Source of the DNA: Streptomyces sp. CB02009
GTDB lineage: Bacteria; Actinomycetota; Actinomycetes; Streptomycetales; Streptomycetaceae
DNA length: 64,000 nt
Direction of reading: 5' to 3'
Assembly (NCBI RefSeq): GCF_001905825.1
Contig: NZ_LIVV01000009.1
Location: 310,001-374,000, forward strand
Positions 24,094 to 32,728 of this stretch are shown here, piece after piece; position 1 is the first letter of the stretch, and each line of letters begins with the position of its first letter. The notes below the pieces were generated by a model that ran no database searches, had not been told where the DNA came from, and saw only the letters and a program-made list of their open reading frames with translations. The position numbers and the translations under genes were made by a program.

Positions 24094-26610
24094 TCAGCCC
24101 ACGCGCGTCAGCTTCTTGTCGACGCCCGGCTCCACCAGGTCCTGCTGCAGCGCGACCGGGGAGCTGACCTTGCCGGCGCCCGTGCCGATCGACACCTGAC
24201 CGACGACGTCGCCCGCCTTGCCGGTGTGCGGGACGGCCTTGCCGCCGTCCGTCAGCGCCAGCTTCACCTGGAGACCCGGCCAGCCGATCGCCTTGACCTC
24301 CTTCGTCGCCACGACCGGCGTCCGGCCGCCGAGGCCGTCGTCGACGTAGCCGAGGACCTGCCCCTTGCGGATGACGGCCGCGGAGGTGACGTCCTTCTGG
24401 GCCTGCTGAATGATCTTGAGGCTGTTGTCGATGGCGAGCTGGAGCTTCTCGCCGAGCTGTTCCGCGTCCTTCGCACCCATCACGATGCCGAGGATGCGCC
24501 GGTTCTGGCCGTCGACGATCGTGTTCGCGGACCAGAGGAGGTTGCCGCCCGCCGGGGTCGACGAGCCGGTCTTGATGCCGCTCACACCCGGCTGGAGCAG
24601 GATGTTGTTGTTGTTCTCGATCCGGCCGGGGATGCCGTCCACCGTCACGTTCGGCATGTTCACGATCTCGCGGAACACGTCGTACTGCATGACCGCCTTG
24701 GCCAGCTTCAGCTGGTCCTGCGGGGTCGACACCGTGCTGTCGAGCAGACCGGACGGGTCCGTGTACGTGGACTGGGTCATGCCCAGGTCCTTCGCGGCGG
24801 CGTTCATCTTCTTGACGAACGCGGCCTCCGAACCGGCGTCCCAGCGCGCGAGCAGCCGGGCGACGTTGTTCGCGGAGGGGATCATCAGGAGCTCAAGGAG
24901 CTCCTTCTCCGAGTACGTCTGGCCCGTCTGGACCCGCGCCGTCGACTCGTGCTCCGCCTTGCCCTGATCGGCCGCCTTCTGGTCGATCTCGATCTCGGGG
25001 CCCTTCTGGCTCCCCTTCAGCGGGTGGTCGCGGAGGATCACGTACGCCGTCATCGTCTTCGTGACGCTGGCGATCGGGGCGGGCTTCTGGGCGCCGTACG
25101 TGCCCATGGAACCGACACCCTCGACCTCGACGGCGCCCTGTCCCTCGGCGGGGAACGGCAGCTTCAGGTCACCGCCCTGGAAGGTGAAGGTCGGGGCGGC
25201 CGAGAGGGTCAGCTGGGGCGCGGGCAGCGGGCGGACCATCTGCACGATCGCAAACACGATCAGGACCAGAAGGACCAGCGGGGTCCAGATCCGCACCCGG
25301 CGCACGGTCGTCCGCAGCGGGGTCGGCGGCGGGGGCGGCGTGTTCGTCAGCTCGGCGAGCAGGTCGAGCGGGGGCAGCGGCGGCAGCGGCTGCTGCCGCG
25401 TCCGCTCCGCCTCGGCGAACGCGGGCGCGGGCGCGGGCGAGGCCGCGGGTGCCGACGCGGACGGCGCCTTGGGCTGTACGGGGGCGGAGGCGGCGGGCTG
25501 CGGAGCCTCGGGCGCCTCGGGCGCCTTGGGTGCCTTGGGAGCCGCCGCGGCGGCCTGGGCCTTCTGCTCGGCCGGGATGTCCGCCCGCAGCGGCAGGAAG
25601 GTGCTGGTGCGCTCGCTGTCGGCGTCCCCGGTGCTGCTGCCGGTGCCGGTCAGGGAGGACGGGAGCTTCAGCGCGGTCGTGGGCTGGTCCACGGGCAGCC
25701 GGACGGCCTTGAACATGGTCGTCGGCTGGTCGACCGGCTCGTCGTCGACGTCGGAGCCGGCGGGGTCGTCGGAGTCCTCGGAGCCGTCGCCGGGGTCGGC
25801 TGCGTCGGAGGGAGCGTCAGCGGGATTCTCGGCCGCGGGCTTCGCGTCCGCCGCCGGCTTCCGCGCCGAGAACCAGGATTCCGCGGAGGCCTCCGTGGCC
25901 GCCTTCGCCTCGACGGGCTCCTCGTCGGAGTCGTCATCGGAGTCGTCGTCAGAGTCGGCGGAGTCCTCGGAATCGTCTTCCGTCTCGTCGTCCGACTCGG
26001 CCTCGTCCTCGCCCTCGGGGTCGTCGTCCGCCGGCTCGGTGTCGGTGTCGGCCTCGTCCGCACCGGACTCCGACTCCGACTCGTCCTCGTCGGAGTCCTC
26101 GGGCTCCTGGGGCGCGTCCTCCGACTTCGCCCCCGACTCCGCCTCCGGCTCCTCCGCCGTCGCCACCCACGCCGCTACCGCGGCCTTCAGGCGGTCGCTC
26201 TCGGGCTCCGGAGCCTTCTCCGGCTCCGACGTCCCGGAGGCCGCGGACGGGCCCGTCTCCTCGGTCCGCTCGGTCGACCCCGTCGACCCCGTCCGCTCCG
26301 GCGCGGCCGCCGGTGCGTCGTCCTCCGGGGTCCGCGGCGCCAGCGTCTTGAAGACGGCCGTCGGCTGGTCCACCTGAACCGCCGACCCGGAACCCGCCCC
26401 AGCCCCCGTCGCCGAACCCGATCCCGATCCCGAACCTGACCCCGAGGACGACCCCGACCCCGATCCCGAGGACGACGCAACCGCAGCCGCCGACGAGGCG
26501 TCCGAGTCATGGAGAACGGAAAGCCGAGGATCCCTGCCGCCGCCGCCCGAGGCCTTCGTCTCCTGAGACGACCCCTGCTGCTCCGCCTTGTCGGGGGACT
26601 CGCCCGCCAC
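24094..26610 (-). CDS. D-alanyl-D-alanine carboxypeptidase (PBP5-like) with a long acidic N-terminal region
   Basis: 838 residues. The C-terminal catalytic domain (about 480-760) has the S11 triad motifs SVTK near residue 513, SANN near 577 and KTGSS near 679; it trims the terminal D-Ala of peptidoglycan outside the membrane. One helix (WTPLVLLVLIVFAIVQMV) near residue 440 anchors it. The first 430 residues, predicted cytosolic, are disordered, very rich in Glu, Asp and Ser, and carry three copies of VDQPT (near 80, 292 and 305), each followed by a Lys. Such Thr sites are candidates for Ser/Thr kinase phosphorylation. Usual PBP5 proteins are about 400 residues, so half the protein is extra. 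GTG start with GGAGG upstream. Confidence 0.88.
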   Translation of the reverse strand: MAGESPDKAEQQGSSQETKASGGGGRDPRLSVLHDSDASSAAAVASSSGSGSGSSSGSGSGSGSGSATGAGAGSGSAVQVDQPTAVFKTLAPRTPEDDAPAAAPERTGSTGSTERTEETGPSAASGTSEPEKAPEPESDRLKAAVAAWVATAEEPEAESGAKSEDAPQEPEDSDEDESESESGADEADTDTEPADDDPEGEDEAESDDETEDDSEDSADSDDDSDDDSDEEPVEAKAATEASAESWFSARKPAADAKPAAENPADAPSDAADPGDGSEDSDDPAGSDVDDEPVDQPTTMFKAVRLPVDQPTTALKLPSSLTGTGSSTGDADSERTSTFLPLRADIPAEQKAQAAAAAPKAPKAPEAPEAPQPAASAPVQPKAPSASAPAASPAPAPAFAEAERTRQQPLPPLPPLDLLAELTNTPPPPPTPLRTTVRRVRIWTPLVLLVLIVFAIVQMVRPLPAPQLTLSAAPTFTFQGGDLKLPFPAEGQGAVEVEGVGSMGTYGAQKPAPIASVTKTMTAYVILRDHPLKGSQKGPEIEIDQKAADQGKAEHESTARVQTGQTYSEKELLELLMIPSANNVARLLARWDAGSEAAFVKKMNAAAKDLGMTQSTYTDPSGLLDSTVSTPQDQLKLAKAVMQYDVFREIVNMPNVTVDGIPGRIENNNNILLQPGVSGIKTGSSTPAGGNLLWSANTIVDGQNRRILGIVMGAKDAEQLGEKLQLAIDNSLKIIQQAQKDVTSAAVIRKGQVLGYVDDGLGGRTPVVATKEVKAIGWPGLQVKLALTDGGKAVPHTGKAGDVVGQVSIGTGAGKVSSPVALQQDLVEPGVDKKLTRVG

Positions 26611-26639
26611 CGTGCCTCCTCCATGAGTCGTGCGTACGT

Positions 26640-26660
26640 ACGGACCGTGTACCGGTCCGT
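26640..26660. promoter_or_regulatory. Inverted repeat upstream of the carboxypeptidase gene
   Basis: ACGGACCG, TGTAC, CGGTCCGT: perfect 8-bp arms with a 5-bp spacer, 30 bp before the GTG start. Possible operator; the binding protein is unknown. Confidence 0.4.
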
Positions 26661-26805
26661 GTACCAGTGTCCTGTGTGAACCCCTTGGCCCCCGTGCTAG
26701 ACGAGAACGACATACCTACTGGTTCCCGGATGAACCACCCAGGCACTCTCGACAGATGAATGTGAGAGGGGTCACCCTGTCATTCATCCACGCGGGGAGG
26801 CATGG

Positions 26806-27504
26806 ATGGGCAGGAGCCGCAGAACCATTCCGGAGGAGCTTCTGCTGCTCGCTCTGGACCCGACCACGGGTACCACAGCGCAGCCGCAGTCGCTCGACCT
26901 CGGCCTGGCCGGTGCACAGCTAGTGGAGCTGGCATTGGCAGGCCGGATAGCCCCTGACGGGGATCGTATCGCCGTGGTGATGCCACGGCCGACCGGAGAT
27001 CCGACCTTGGACTCCGCACTGGAGCTGCTGCGAAGGCGTGGCAGTCCGGTTCGGGCCGTCCACTGGATCGGCGGACCCCGACTGGGGCTCCGCCAGACGT
27101 ATCTCTCGCATCTGGAGCGATGCGGCATGGTGCATGCCGTGGAGGGCCAGATGTGCGGGGTGTTGCCGACGACTCGCTACCAGGCGACGGACACGGCGAT
27201 CAGTCGGGAGATCCGTTCCCGGCTGGACAGTGCGATCCGCACCGGCGTACCGCCGGACCCGCGGACCGCGGCGCTTGCCGCGCTGGCCCACGCGGTCGGT
27301 CTCGGGAAGCACCTCTACCCCGGCAACGAAGGACGGTCGTCGCGGTCCCGGCTGCGCGATCTGATCCGGCACGACCCGATGGGCGGACTCGTGGCGCACG
27401 CCGTGATGGACGTCCAGAACGGCGCGGCGGCACAGCCGCGTCGGAGCGCCGCGGGCGTCCCGGCGCAGCCTCGCGGCAGCATGGCCCGCGCGGCGGCGCA
27501 CTAG
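26806..27504 (+). CDS. GPP34 (GOLPH3-like) family protein
   Basis: 232 residues with the GPP34 layout: EELLLLALDPTTG at the start, AGAQLVELALAGRI, then a helical body with LRDLIRHDPMGGLVAHAV. Eukaryotic GOLPH3 binds phosphatidylinositol-4-phosphate; bacterial members are common in Streptomyces and of unproven function, sometimes lipid-associated. ATG at 26806 has GGGGAGG 5 nt upstream. Transcription ends at the hairpin at 27545. Confidence 0.85.
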   Translation: MGRSRRTIPEELLLLALDPTTGTTAQPQSLDLGLAGAQLVELALAGRIAPDGDRIAVVMPRPTGDPTLDSALELLRRRGSPVRAVHWIGGPRLGLRQTYLSHLERCGMVHAVEGQMCGVLPTTRYQATDTAISREIRSRLDSAIRTGVPPDPRTAALAALAHAVGLGKHLYPGNEGRSSRSRLRDLIRHDPMGGLVAHAVMDVQNGAAAQPRRSAAGVPAQPRGSMARAAAH

Positions 27505-27544
27505 GCACCACGCACGGCACAGAACCAACCCGGGAGCCGCACAA

Positions 27545-27579
27545 GTGTGCGGGGCGGTCTGGACGGCCGCCCCGCACAC
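27545..27579 (+). terminator. Terminator after the GPP34 gene
   Basis: Perfect 13-bp stem (GTGTGCGGGGCGG at 27545-27557, complement at 27567-27579) with a 9-nt loop, 40 bp downstream of the stop. Confidence 0.85.
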
Positions 27580-27717
27580 GTGCGTCCCCGGACGTCTCCG
27601 GTGGTCAGCCGGGCATACGTTGTGGTCATTTTCCAGCGCACACCTGGCTATTGGTGGCAGTCTGCCAAGCGGTAGACACTCACAGCTACGCAGCAGACAG
27701 CCGGAGGTGCAGTTTCC

Positions 27718-28578
27718 GTGGCGTCCAACGTCAACCCCACCGTCAGGCGACGCCGATTGGGCCAGGAGCTGCGCAAGCTCCGGGAAGCGAAGAACATGAC
27801 GGCCGAGCAGGTCGCCGAGCGTCTTCTCGTCTCCCAGTCCAAGATCAGCCGGCTGGAGAACGGCCGCCGCTCCATCAGTCAGCGCGATGTGCGCGACCTG
27901 TGCGGCGTGTACGAGGTCGAGGACGAGCGCATGGTCGACTCGCTCATGCAGATGGCCAAGGACTCGCGCCAGCAGGGCTGGTGGCACGCCTTCGGCGACA
28001 TCCCGTACAGCGTCTACATCGGCCTGGAGACCGACGCGGAGAGCCTGCGGATGTACGAGCCGCAGATCATTCCGGGGCTGCTGCAGACGCACGCCTACGC
28101 GGAGGCGGTCATCACCGGCGCGCTGCCGGAGTCGACGCCCGCGGACATCGAGAAGCGGGTCACGGTCCGTACCCGCCGCCAGGAGCGCATCCGGGACGAG
28201 GAGCGTCCGCTGCGCCTGTGGGCGGTCATCGACGAGGGTGCGCTGCACCGGATCGTCGGCAGCAGGCAGCTGATGGTGGAGCAGTTGGAGCACCTCATCG
28301 AGCAGTCGCACCTGCCGCATGTCACCGTGCAGGTGATCCCGTTCGAGATGGGCGCGCATCCCGGGATCAGCGGGCAGTACTCGATCCTGGAGTTCCCGGA
28401 CACGTCCGACTCCAGCGTCGTCTACATCGAGGGCGTGACGAGCGACCTGTACCTGGAGAAGGCGCAGGACGTCGGCAAGTACAGCGTCATGTACGAGCAC
28501 CTCAGGGCGCAGGCGCTGAACGTCGAGCAGACCCGTGACTTCATCTCGGAGATGGTGAAGAAGCACGCCAGGGGCTGA
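27718..28578 (+). CDS. XRE-family regulator with DUF5753 domain
   Basis: 286 residues. N-terminal XRE helix-turn-helix (residues about 15-70: LGQELRKLREAKNMTAEQVAERL then QSKISRLENGRRSI). The DUF5753 domain follows, with WHAFGDIPYSVYIGLE and EPQIIPGLLQTHAYAEAV. Such proteins pair with DUF397 small proteins, here encoded 298 bp downstream, and affect development or antibiotic production in Streptomyces (the whiJ/bldB neighbourhood type). GTG at 27718 with GGAGG 10 nt upstream. Confidence 0.9.
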   Translation: MASNVNPTVRRRRLGQELRKLREAKNMTAEQVAERLLVSQSKISRLENGRRSISQRDVRDLCGVYEVEDERMVDSLMQMAKDSRQQGWWHAFGDIPYSVYIGLETDAESLRMYEPQIIPGLLQTHAYAEAVITGALPESTPADIEKRVTVRTRRQERIRDEERPLRLWAVIDEGALHRIVGSRQLMVEQLEHLIEQSHLPHVTVQVIPFEMGAHPGISGQYSILEFPDTSDSSVVYIEGVTSDLYLEKAQDVGKYSVMYEHLRAQALNVEQTRDFISEMVKKHARG

Positions 28579-28670
28579 GCCGAGACGCCCGGCGGCCGAG
28601 CCGACGTGCCCGGGGGCCGAGCCGACATGCCCGGCGGCCGAGCCGACATGCCCGGGGGCCGAGCCGAAAA
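28575..28670. repeat. 21-bp tandem repeat starting at a stop codon
   Basis: Four units of the pattern CCGAGCCGACATGCCCGGCGG (28575-28658) plus a partial fifth. The first unit contains the TGA of the XRE gene (28576-28578); in later units that TGA reads CGA. Confidence 0.85.
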
Positions 28671-28716
28671 GCGCCGCCTCACGGTCCGAAAGACATCCGA
28701 AAAACAGCGGGGCGGG

Positions 28717-28722
28717 TACAAT
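28717..28722 (+). promoter_or_regulatory. Consensus-like -10 box before the DUF397 gene
   Basis: TACAAT is a near-consensus -10 in an otherwise GC-rich stretch, about 155 bp before the DUF397 start. No good -35 is seen at 17 bp, so dependence on an activator or another sigma factor is possible. Confidence 0.35.
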
Positions 28723-28876
28723 ACACGGCGTACTCGCTCCCACGGAAGCCCAGTTGGAATATGCCACTCGGACGTGTGAACGCCGGTCCCACCGGAAGGG
28801 ACCGGCGAGTAGCGTCGATCACGCCGGCAAGAACGTTGGCGCGACACATCCACTGGCAGAACCGGAGCTGAGCAGC

Positions 28877-29077
28877 ATGGCGATTATTCAGGGTGGCACC
28901 GACACCTGGACCAAGTCCTCGTACTCCGGAGGGAACGGGGCCTGCGTCGAAGTGAAGTCCCCCCTCGTGACCGCGATCGCGGTGCGCGACTCCAAGGCCC
29001 CCGAGGGTCCCGCCCTCTCTTTCGGACCGGGATCGTGGAACGCCTTCGTCGGCGAGGTGAGCAACGGGGCCCTCTGA
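28877..29077 (+). CDS. DUF397 domain protein
   Basis: 66 residues with the DUF397 signature: WTKSSYSGGNGACVEV, then VAVRDSK-like AIAVRDSKAPEG and a terminal FVGEVSNGAL. Typically encoded beside an XRE-DUF5753 regulator, as here; proposed to act with it as a modulator or antitoxin-like partner. ATG at 28877 with GGAG upstream. Confidence 0.9.
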   Translation: MAIIQGGTDTWTKSSYSGGNGACVEVKSPLVTAIAVRDSKAPEGPALSFGPGSWNAFVGEVSNGAL

Positions 29078-29109
29078 GCCCCGTCGCTCGAGCCGTCAGC
29101 AGTACGAAA

Positions 29110-29150
29110 GAGCCCTCTCGACCGGTCCGCCGTCCTGGCCGAGGGGGCTC
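29110..29150. terminator. Hairpin between convergent genes
   Basis: GAGCCCTCTCG (29110-29120) pairs with CGAGGGGGCTC (29140-29150), one G-U, with a 19-nt loop. It serves DUF397 and perhaps the convergent gene. Confidence 0.65.
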
Positions 29151-29169
29151 GGCCTTGCCCCCGGACCGG

Positions 29170-30003
29170 TCACCGCAGCTCGTCCACGTACCGGTCCGTC
29201 CCCGGCACCGTCGGGATGAAGGGCGCCACCAGTTCCACGCGGCCCGTGTCCGCCCCCAGTGACTCCAGGTCCGCGAAGTGCTCCGTCCAGCACTCCCTCG
29301 GGTCCCGTTCCAGGAACCACAGCAGGGTCAGGCGGGTGTCGACGCCCTCGACCTGTTTCACGTACGTCATGCGGTCGCCGGGCAGCGGGGTCGGGCGGAA
29401 GAGCGTGACCATCGCGGCCGGTGAGCCGGCGAGCCGGCGGGGCAGTTCCCTGGTCCGCAGGCGTTCGAGGAGGGCGGCGCGCTCCTCCGGGCCCTCCGTG
29501 TCGACGACCTGGAGGATCAGCCCGGCGTAGGGGTGGTCGAGGGCGTGGAAGTCGCGCGGGCCGGCCGCCCCGTCGCGGTAGACGGTCGCCTCGTGGTCCT
29601 GGAACGCGGTGAAGACATGGGTCCGTTCCTGGTGGACGCGGGCGTCGCGGTTGAGCCTCTTGTTGATGCCGACGGTCCACTTCATGTGGTCGTCGTAGCG
29701 ACCCTCGGTGATCCAGTAGGTGGAGAGGTAGCAGCCCGCGGTGACGGGCCGGGCGACGGCGGACTTCTCCGGGGCGCGCAGTTCCTGGAGTTCGCGGGTG
29801 GCGACCCAGCGGCGGCCCGCGTACATCCAGGGCATGGCCATGGCGCCGGCGTAGTAATGGTCGTCCTCGTACCAGCGGTTGTACGCGTACTCGTGGCCGG
29901 GATGCGGCTCGACCATGGTGATCAGCGCGTGGCCGGGCCGCACCCCGTACGGGCCGACGGACGCCAGCTCCGCGTACGTCTCGCTGCGGGTCTCCTCGCT
30001 CAT
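29170..30003 (-). CDS. Conserved protein of unknown function in the TCTGACG regulon
   Basis: 277 residues, soluble. A striking segment YNRWYEDDHYYAGAMAMPWM lies near the N-terminus, and RPVTAGCYLSTYWITEGRYDDH follows. The pattern of two similar alpha/beta halves resembles dimeric alpha-beta barrel (EthD-like) proteins, but I do not recognise the family with confidence. It is divergent from an SDR gene and shares with it a perfect TCTGACGG-A-CCGTCAGA operator, so it is probably induced with the catabolic genes. Start ATG 30003, preceded by an AGGGGAACGAGG leader. Confidence 0.6.
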   Translation of the reverse strand: MSEETRSETYAELASVGPYGVRPGHALITMVEPHPGHEYAYNRWYEDDHYYAGAMAMPWMYAGRRWVATRELQELRAPEKSAVARPVTAGCYLSTYWITEGRYDDHMKWTVGINKRLNRDARVHQERTHVFTAFQDHEATVYRDGAAGPRDFHALDHPYAGLILQVVDTEGPEERAALLERLRTRELPRRLAGSPAAMVTLFRPTPLPGDRMTYVKQVEGVDTRLTLLWFLERDPRECWTEHFADLESLGADTGRVELVAPFIPTVPGTDRYVDELR

Positions 30004-30040
30004 CCTCGTTCCCCTTCCCTTGTCGGCGACACGGCCCTAC

Positions 30041-30057
30041 TCTGACGGACCGTCAGA
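30041..30057. promoter_or_regulatory. Palindromic operator TCTGACGG-A-CCGTCAGA
   Basis: A perfect 17-bp palindrome between divergent starts (30003 and 30086). It is the best copy of a motif found at five places in this window. Confidence 0.8.
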
Positions 30058-30085
30058 TCGATGAACAGGCCCAGGGAGGACCCGG

Positions 30086-30868
30086 ATGCTGCTCCAGGGG
30101 AAGACGGTCGTCGTGTCGGGTGTCGGCGCGGGACTCGGCCATCGCATCGCCGAGACGGTCGTACGGGACGGGGGCAACGCGGTCCTCGGCGCCCGCACCG
30201 AGGCCAACCTCGCCAAGTCCGCCGCCGAGATCGACCCGGAGGGCCGCCGGACCGCCCACCGGGCCACCGACATCACCGACGAGGCCCAGTGCGAGGCCCT
30301 CGCCGCTCTCGCGGCCGAGCGTTTCGGCGGGATCGACGCGGTGGTCCACGTCGCCGCCTGGGACTCCTACTTCGGCGGGCTGGAGGACGCCGACTTCGCG
30401 ACCTGGCAGGGCGTCCTGGACGTCAACCTGCTCGGGACCCTGCGGATGACCCGCGCCTGCCTGCCGGCGCTCAAGGCGCGCGGCGGTTCGGTGGTCCTGA
30501 TCGGCACGCAGTCGGCGGTGGCCGCGCCCACCCAGGTGCGGCAGGCGGCGTACGCGGCCTCGAAGGGGGCGCTGACCTCGGCGATGTACTCGCTCGCGCA
30601 CGAGCTCGGGCCGCACCGCATCCGGGTCAACACCGTGCTCCCGGGCTGGATGTGGGGGCCGCCGGTGCAGGCCTTCGTCCAGTTCACCGCGCACACCGAG
30701 AAGGTCCCGGAGGCGGAGGTGCTCGCCCGGCTCACCGAGCGGATGGCGCTGCCGGAGCTCGCGACGGACGGGGACGTGGCGGAGGCCGCGGCCTTCCTTG
30801 CCTCGGACCGGGCGCGGGCGATCACGGGTCAGTCCCTCCTGGTCAACGCCGGGGAGCTGATGCGCTGA
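30086..30868 (+). CDS. SDR family oxidoreductase
   Basis: 260 residues. Cofactor motif GVGAGLG near the N-terminus, catalytic YAASKGA (Tyr/Lys), and Ser in LIGTQSAV. This is a classical NAD(P)-dependent SDR; the usual GxxxGxG and NNAG elements are altered (VHVAA replaces NNAG). Substrate unknown, probably an alcohol or ketone intermediate of the regulon's pathway. Ribosome binding site AGGGAGGA. Shares its operator with the divergent unknown gene. Confidence 0.87.
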   Translation: MLLQGKTVVVSGVGAGLGHRIAETVVRDGGNAVLGARTEANLAKSAAEIDPEGRRTAHRATDITDEAQCEALAALAAERFGGIDAVVHVAAWDSYFGGLEDADFATWQGVLDVNLLGTLRMTRACLPALKARGGSVVLIGTQSAVAAPTQVRQAAYAASKGALTSAMYSLAHELGPHRIRVNTVLPGWMWGPPVQAFVQFTAHTEKVPEAEVLARLTERMALPELATDGDVAEAAAFLASDRARAITGQSLLVNAGELMR

Positions 30869-30930
30869 TACCCGCAGGAACCTTCTGATTCCGCGCCGAC
30901 TCCACGCGGGAAGAGTTCATGGACATGAAC

Positions 30931-30965
30931 AAGGGTCAGTAAACAGAACGATTTTACTGTCCCTT
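30931..30965. terminator. AT-rich hairpin after the SDR gene
   Basis: AAGGGTCAGTAAA (30931-30943) pairs with TTTACTGTCCCTT (30953-30965) with one mismatch and a 9-nt loop. It is 62 bp after the SDR stop and about 90 bp before the symporter. A terminator is likely; a regulatory role for the symporter is possible. Confidence 0.5.
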
Positions 30966-31053
30966 GACCCTCCATTGCATTGTCCCTGCCTTGCAACTCG
31001 CCACACCATGAACGGCGTTCACAAGGCGGACCAGAACCCCTGGAGGGGGCTCC

Positions 31054-32604
31054 ATGAACAGTCTCGACTGGGCCGTGCTCATCGGCTATTTCGGCGTGAT
31101 GGTCGCGATCGGCGTCTGGTCCCACAAGCGGGTGGACACCGTCTCCGACTTCTTCACGGCCGGCGGCCGGATGCCCTGGTGGCTCTCCGGCATCTCCCAC
31201 CACATGTCGGGCTACAGCGCGGTGATGTTCACCGGGTACGCGGGCATCGCCTTCACCTACGGCGTCACGTCCTACGTCACCTGGTCCTTCCCCATCGCGA
31301 TCGGCATCGCCATCGGCGCCAGCCTCTTCGCGCCCCGGCTCAACCGGCTGCGCTCCCGCCTCAAGGTGGCCTCCCCGCTCGAATACCTCAAGGACCGCTA
31401 CAACCTCCCCACCCAGCAGGCCCTCGCCTGGTCCGGCGTCCTTCTGAAGATCGTCGACGTCGGCGCGAAGTGGGCCGCCATCGCCACCCTCCTCTCCGTC
31501 TTCACCGGCATCTCCCTCAACCAGGGCATCCTCATCACCGGCGTGGTCACCGGCGTCTACTGCACCGTCGGCGGACTCTGGGCCGACGCCCTCACCGAAC
31601 TCGGCCAGTTCGTCATCCAGCTCCTCGCCGGCGTCGCCATGCTCGTCGCCGTCCTCGGCAAGCTCGGCGGCTTCAGCGCGCTGTGGACCGTGTGGGACCG
31701 GCCCGAGCTCCAGGGCCACACCGCGCCGACGGCCGGCCCGTACACGCTGACCTTCCTCCTCGCGTACCTCTTCATCAAGACCTTCGAGTACAGCGGCGGC
31801 ATGTGGAACCAGGCCCAGCGCTACATGGCCACCCCCAGCGCCCGCGAGGCCACCCGCTCCGGCCGGCTCTCCGCGCTGCTCTGGTTCGTCTGGCCGCTGG
31901 TCCTCTTCTTCCCCATGTGGGTCGCGCCGCTGCTCGTCGACCCGAAGAAGCCCGACGCCTCCGACTCGTACGCCCTGATGACCGAGCAGCTGCTGCCGCA
32001 CGGCCTCCTCGGGCTCGTCGTCGTCGGCTTCTTCTCGCACACCATGGCCATGTGCTCCTCCGACGCCAACGCCATCGCCGCCGTCTTCACCCGCGACATC
32101 GCGCCGGCCGTCAGCAGGGCCGCCCGCGGCTGGAGCCAGAAGGCCGGGCTGCTCGCCGCGCGGTGGTCGACGATCGCCTTCCTCGCGCTGTCGATGGCCG
32201 TCGCCACGCAGGTCAACTCCCCCACGTTCAAGGACATCATCACCGTCGTCATCAAGTGGGTCGCCGGACTCATGGGGCCGATCGCGATCCCCTTCATGCT
32301 CGGCCTGCTCCGCACCTTCCGGAAGTCCGGCCCGACCGCGGCCCTGGTCTCCTGGGCCGCCGGACTCTTCGTCTTCTGGCTCACCAACTACGGCCTCGAC
32401 GGCATCGAGCTGCAGATCCAGATCGTCTCGCCGCTCGCCACGTCCCTCGTCCTGTACGTGCTCATCGGCTTCGTCCGGCCCGAGGACACCCCGGAGCGGG
32501 ACGCGCTGCTCGCCCGGATCGGCACGGACCCGGACGACGGCGAGGACGGCGCCACGATCCCCGCACAGGGCGGCGAGCGCGCCGCGGACCAGCGCCTCGG
32601 GTGA
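31054..32604 (+). CDS. Sodium:solute symporter (SSS family)
   Basis: 516 residues with about 13 hydrophobic helices and SSS features: DFFTAGGRMPWWLSGIS in helix 1-2, KVASPLEYLKDRYN, ITGVVTGVYCTVGGLWADALTE and TKTFEYSGGMWNQAQR-like FIKTFEYSGGMWNQAQRYMA. It would import an organic solute with Na+. The substrate cannot be read; sugars, proline and carboxylates are all within the family. The hydrophilic C-terminus ends in the 26-bp repeat. Ribosome binding site GGAGGGGG before ATG 31054. Confidence 0.87.
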   Translation: MNSLDWAVLIGYFGVMVAIGVWSHKRVDTVSDFFTAGGRMPWWLSGISHHMSGYSAVMFTGYAGIAFTYGVTSYVTWSFPIAIGIAIGASLFAPRLNRLRSRLKVASPLEYLKDRYNLPTQQALAWSGVLLKIVDVGAKWAAIATLLSVFTGISLNQGILITGVVTGVYCTVGGLWADALTELGQFVIQLLAGVAMLVAVLGKLGGFSALWTVWDRPELQGHTAPTAGPYTLTFLLAYLFIKTFEYSGGMWNQAQRYMATPSAREATRSGRLSALLWFVWPLVLFFPMWVAPLLVDPKKPDASDSYALMTEQLLPHGLLGLVVVGFFSHTMAMCSSDANAIAAVFTRDIAPAVSRAARGWSQKAGLLAARWSTIAFLALSMAVATQVNSPTFKDIITVVIKWVAGLMGPIAIPFMLGLLRTFRKSGPTAALVSWAAGLFVFWLTNYGLDGIELQIQIVSPLATSLVLYVLIGFVRPEDTPERDALLARIGTDPDDGEDGATIPAQGGERAADQRLG

Positions 32605-32728
32605 CCGGCCAGGGCCGGGCCCTCGGGTGACCGGCCAGGGCCGGGCCCTCGGGTGACCGGCGGCGCGCGTCAGGCCCTCGGGTGACCCGCCCGGACAAGC
32701 CCCCGGGTGACCCGCAGCGCCGGTCAGG
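32595..32728. repeat. Tandem repeat covering two convergent gene ends
   Basis: Five to six degenerate copies of a unit starting CCTCGGGTGACCGGCCAGGG; the first two (32595-32620, 32621-32646) are identical, later ones diverge and vary from 25 to 29 bp. The first copy contains the symporter TGA, and the last contains the stop region of the ADP-ribosylglycohydrolase on the other strand. Confidence 0.88.
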
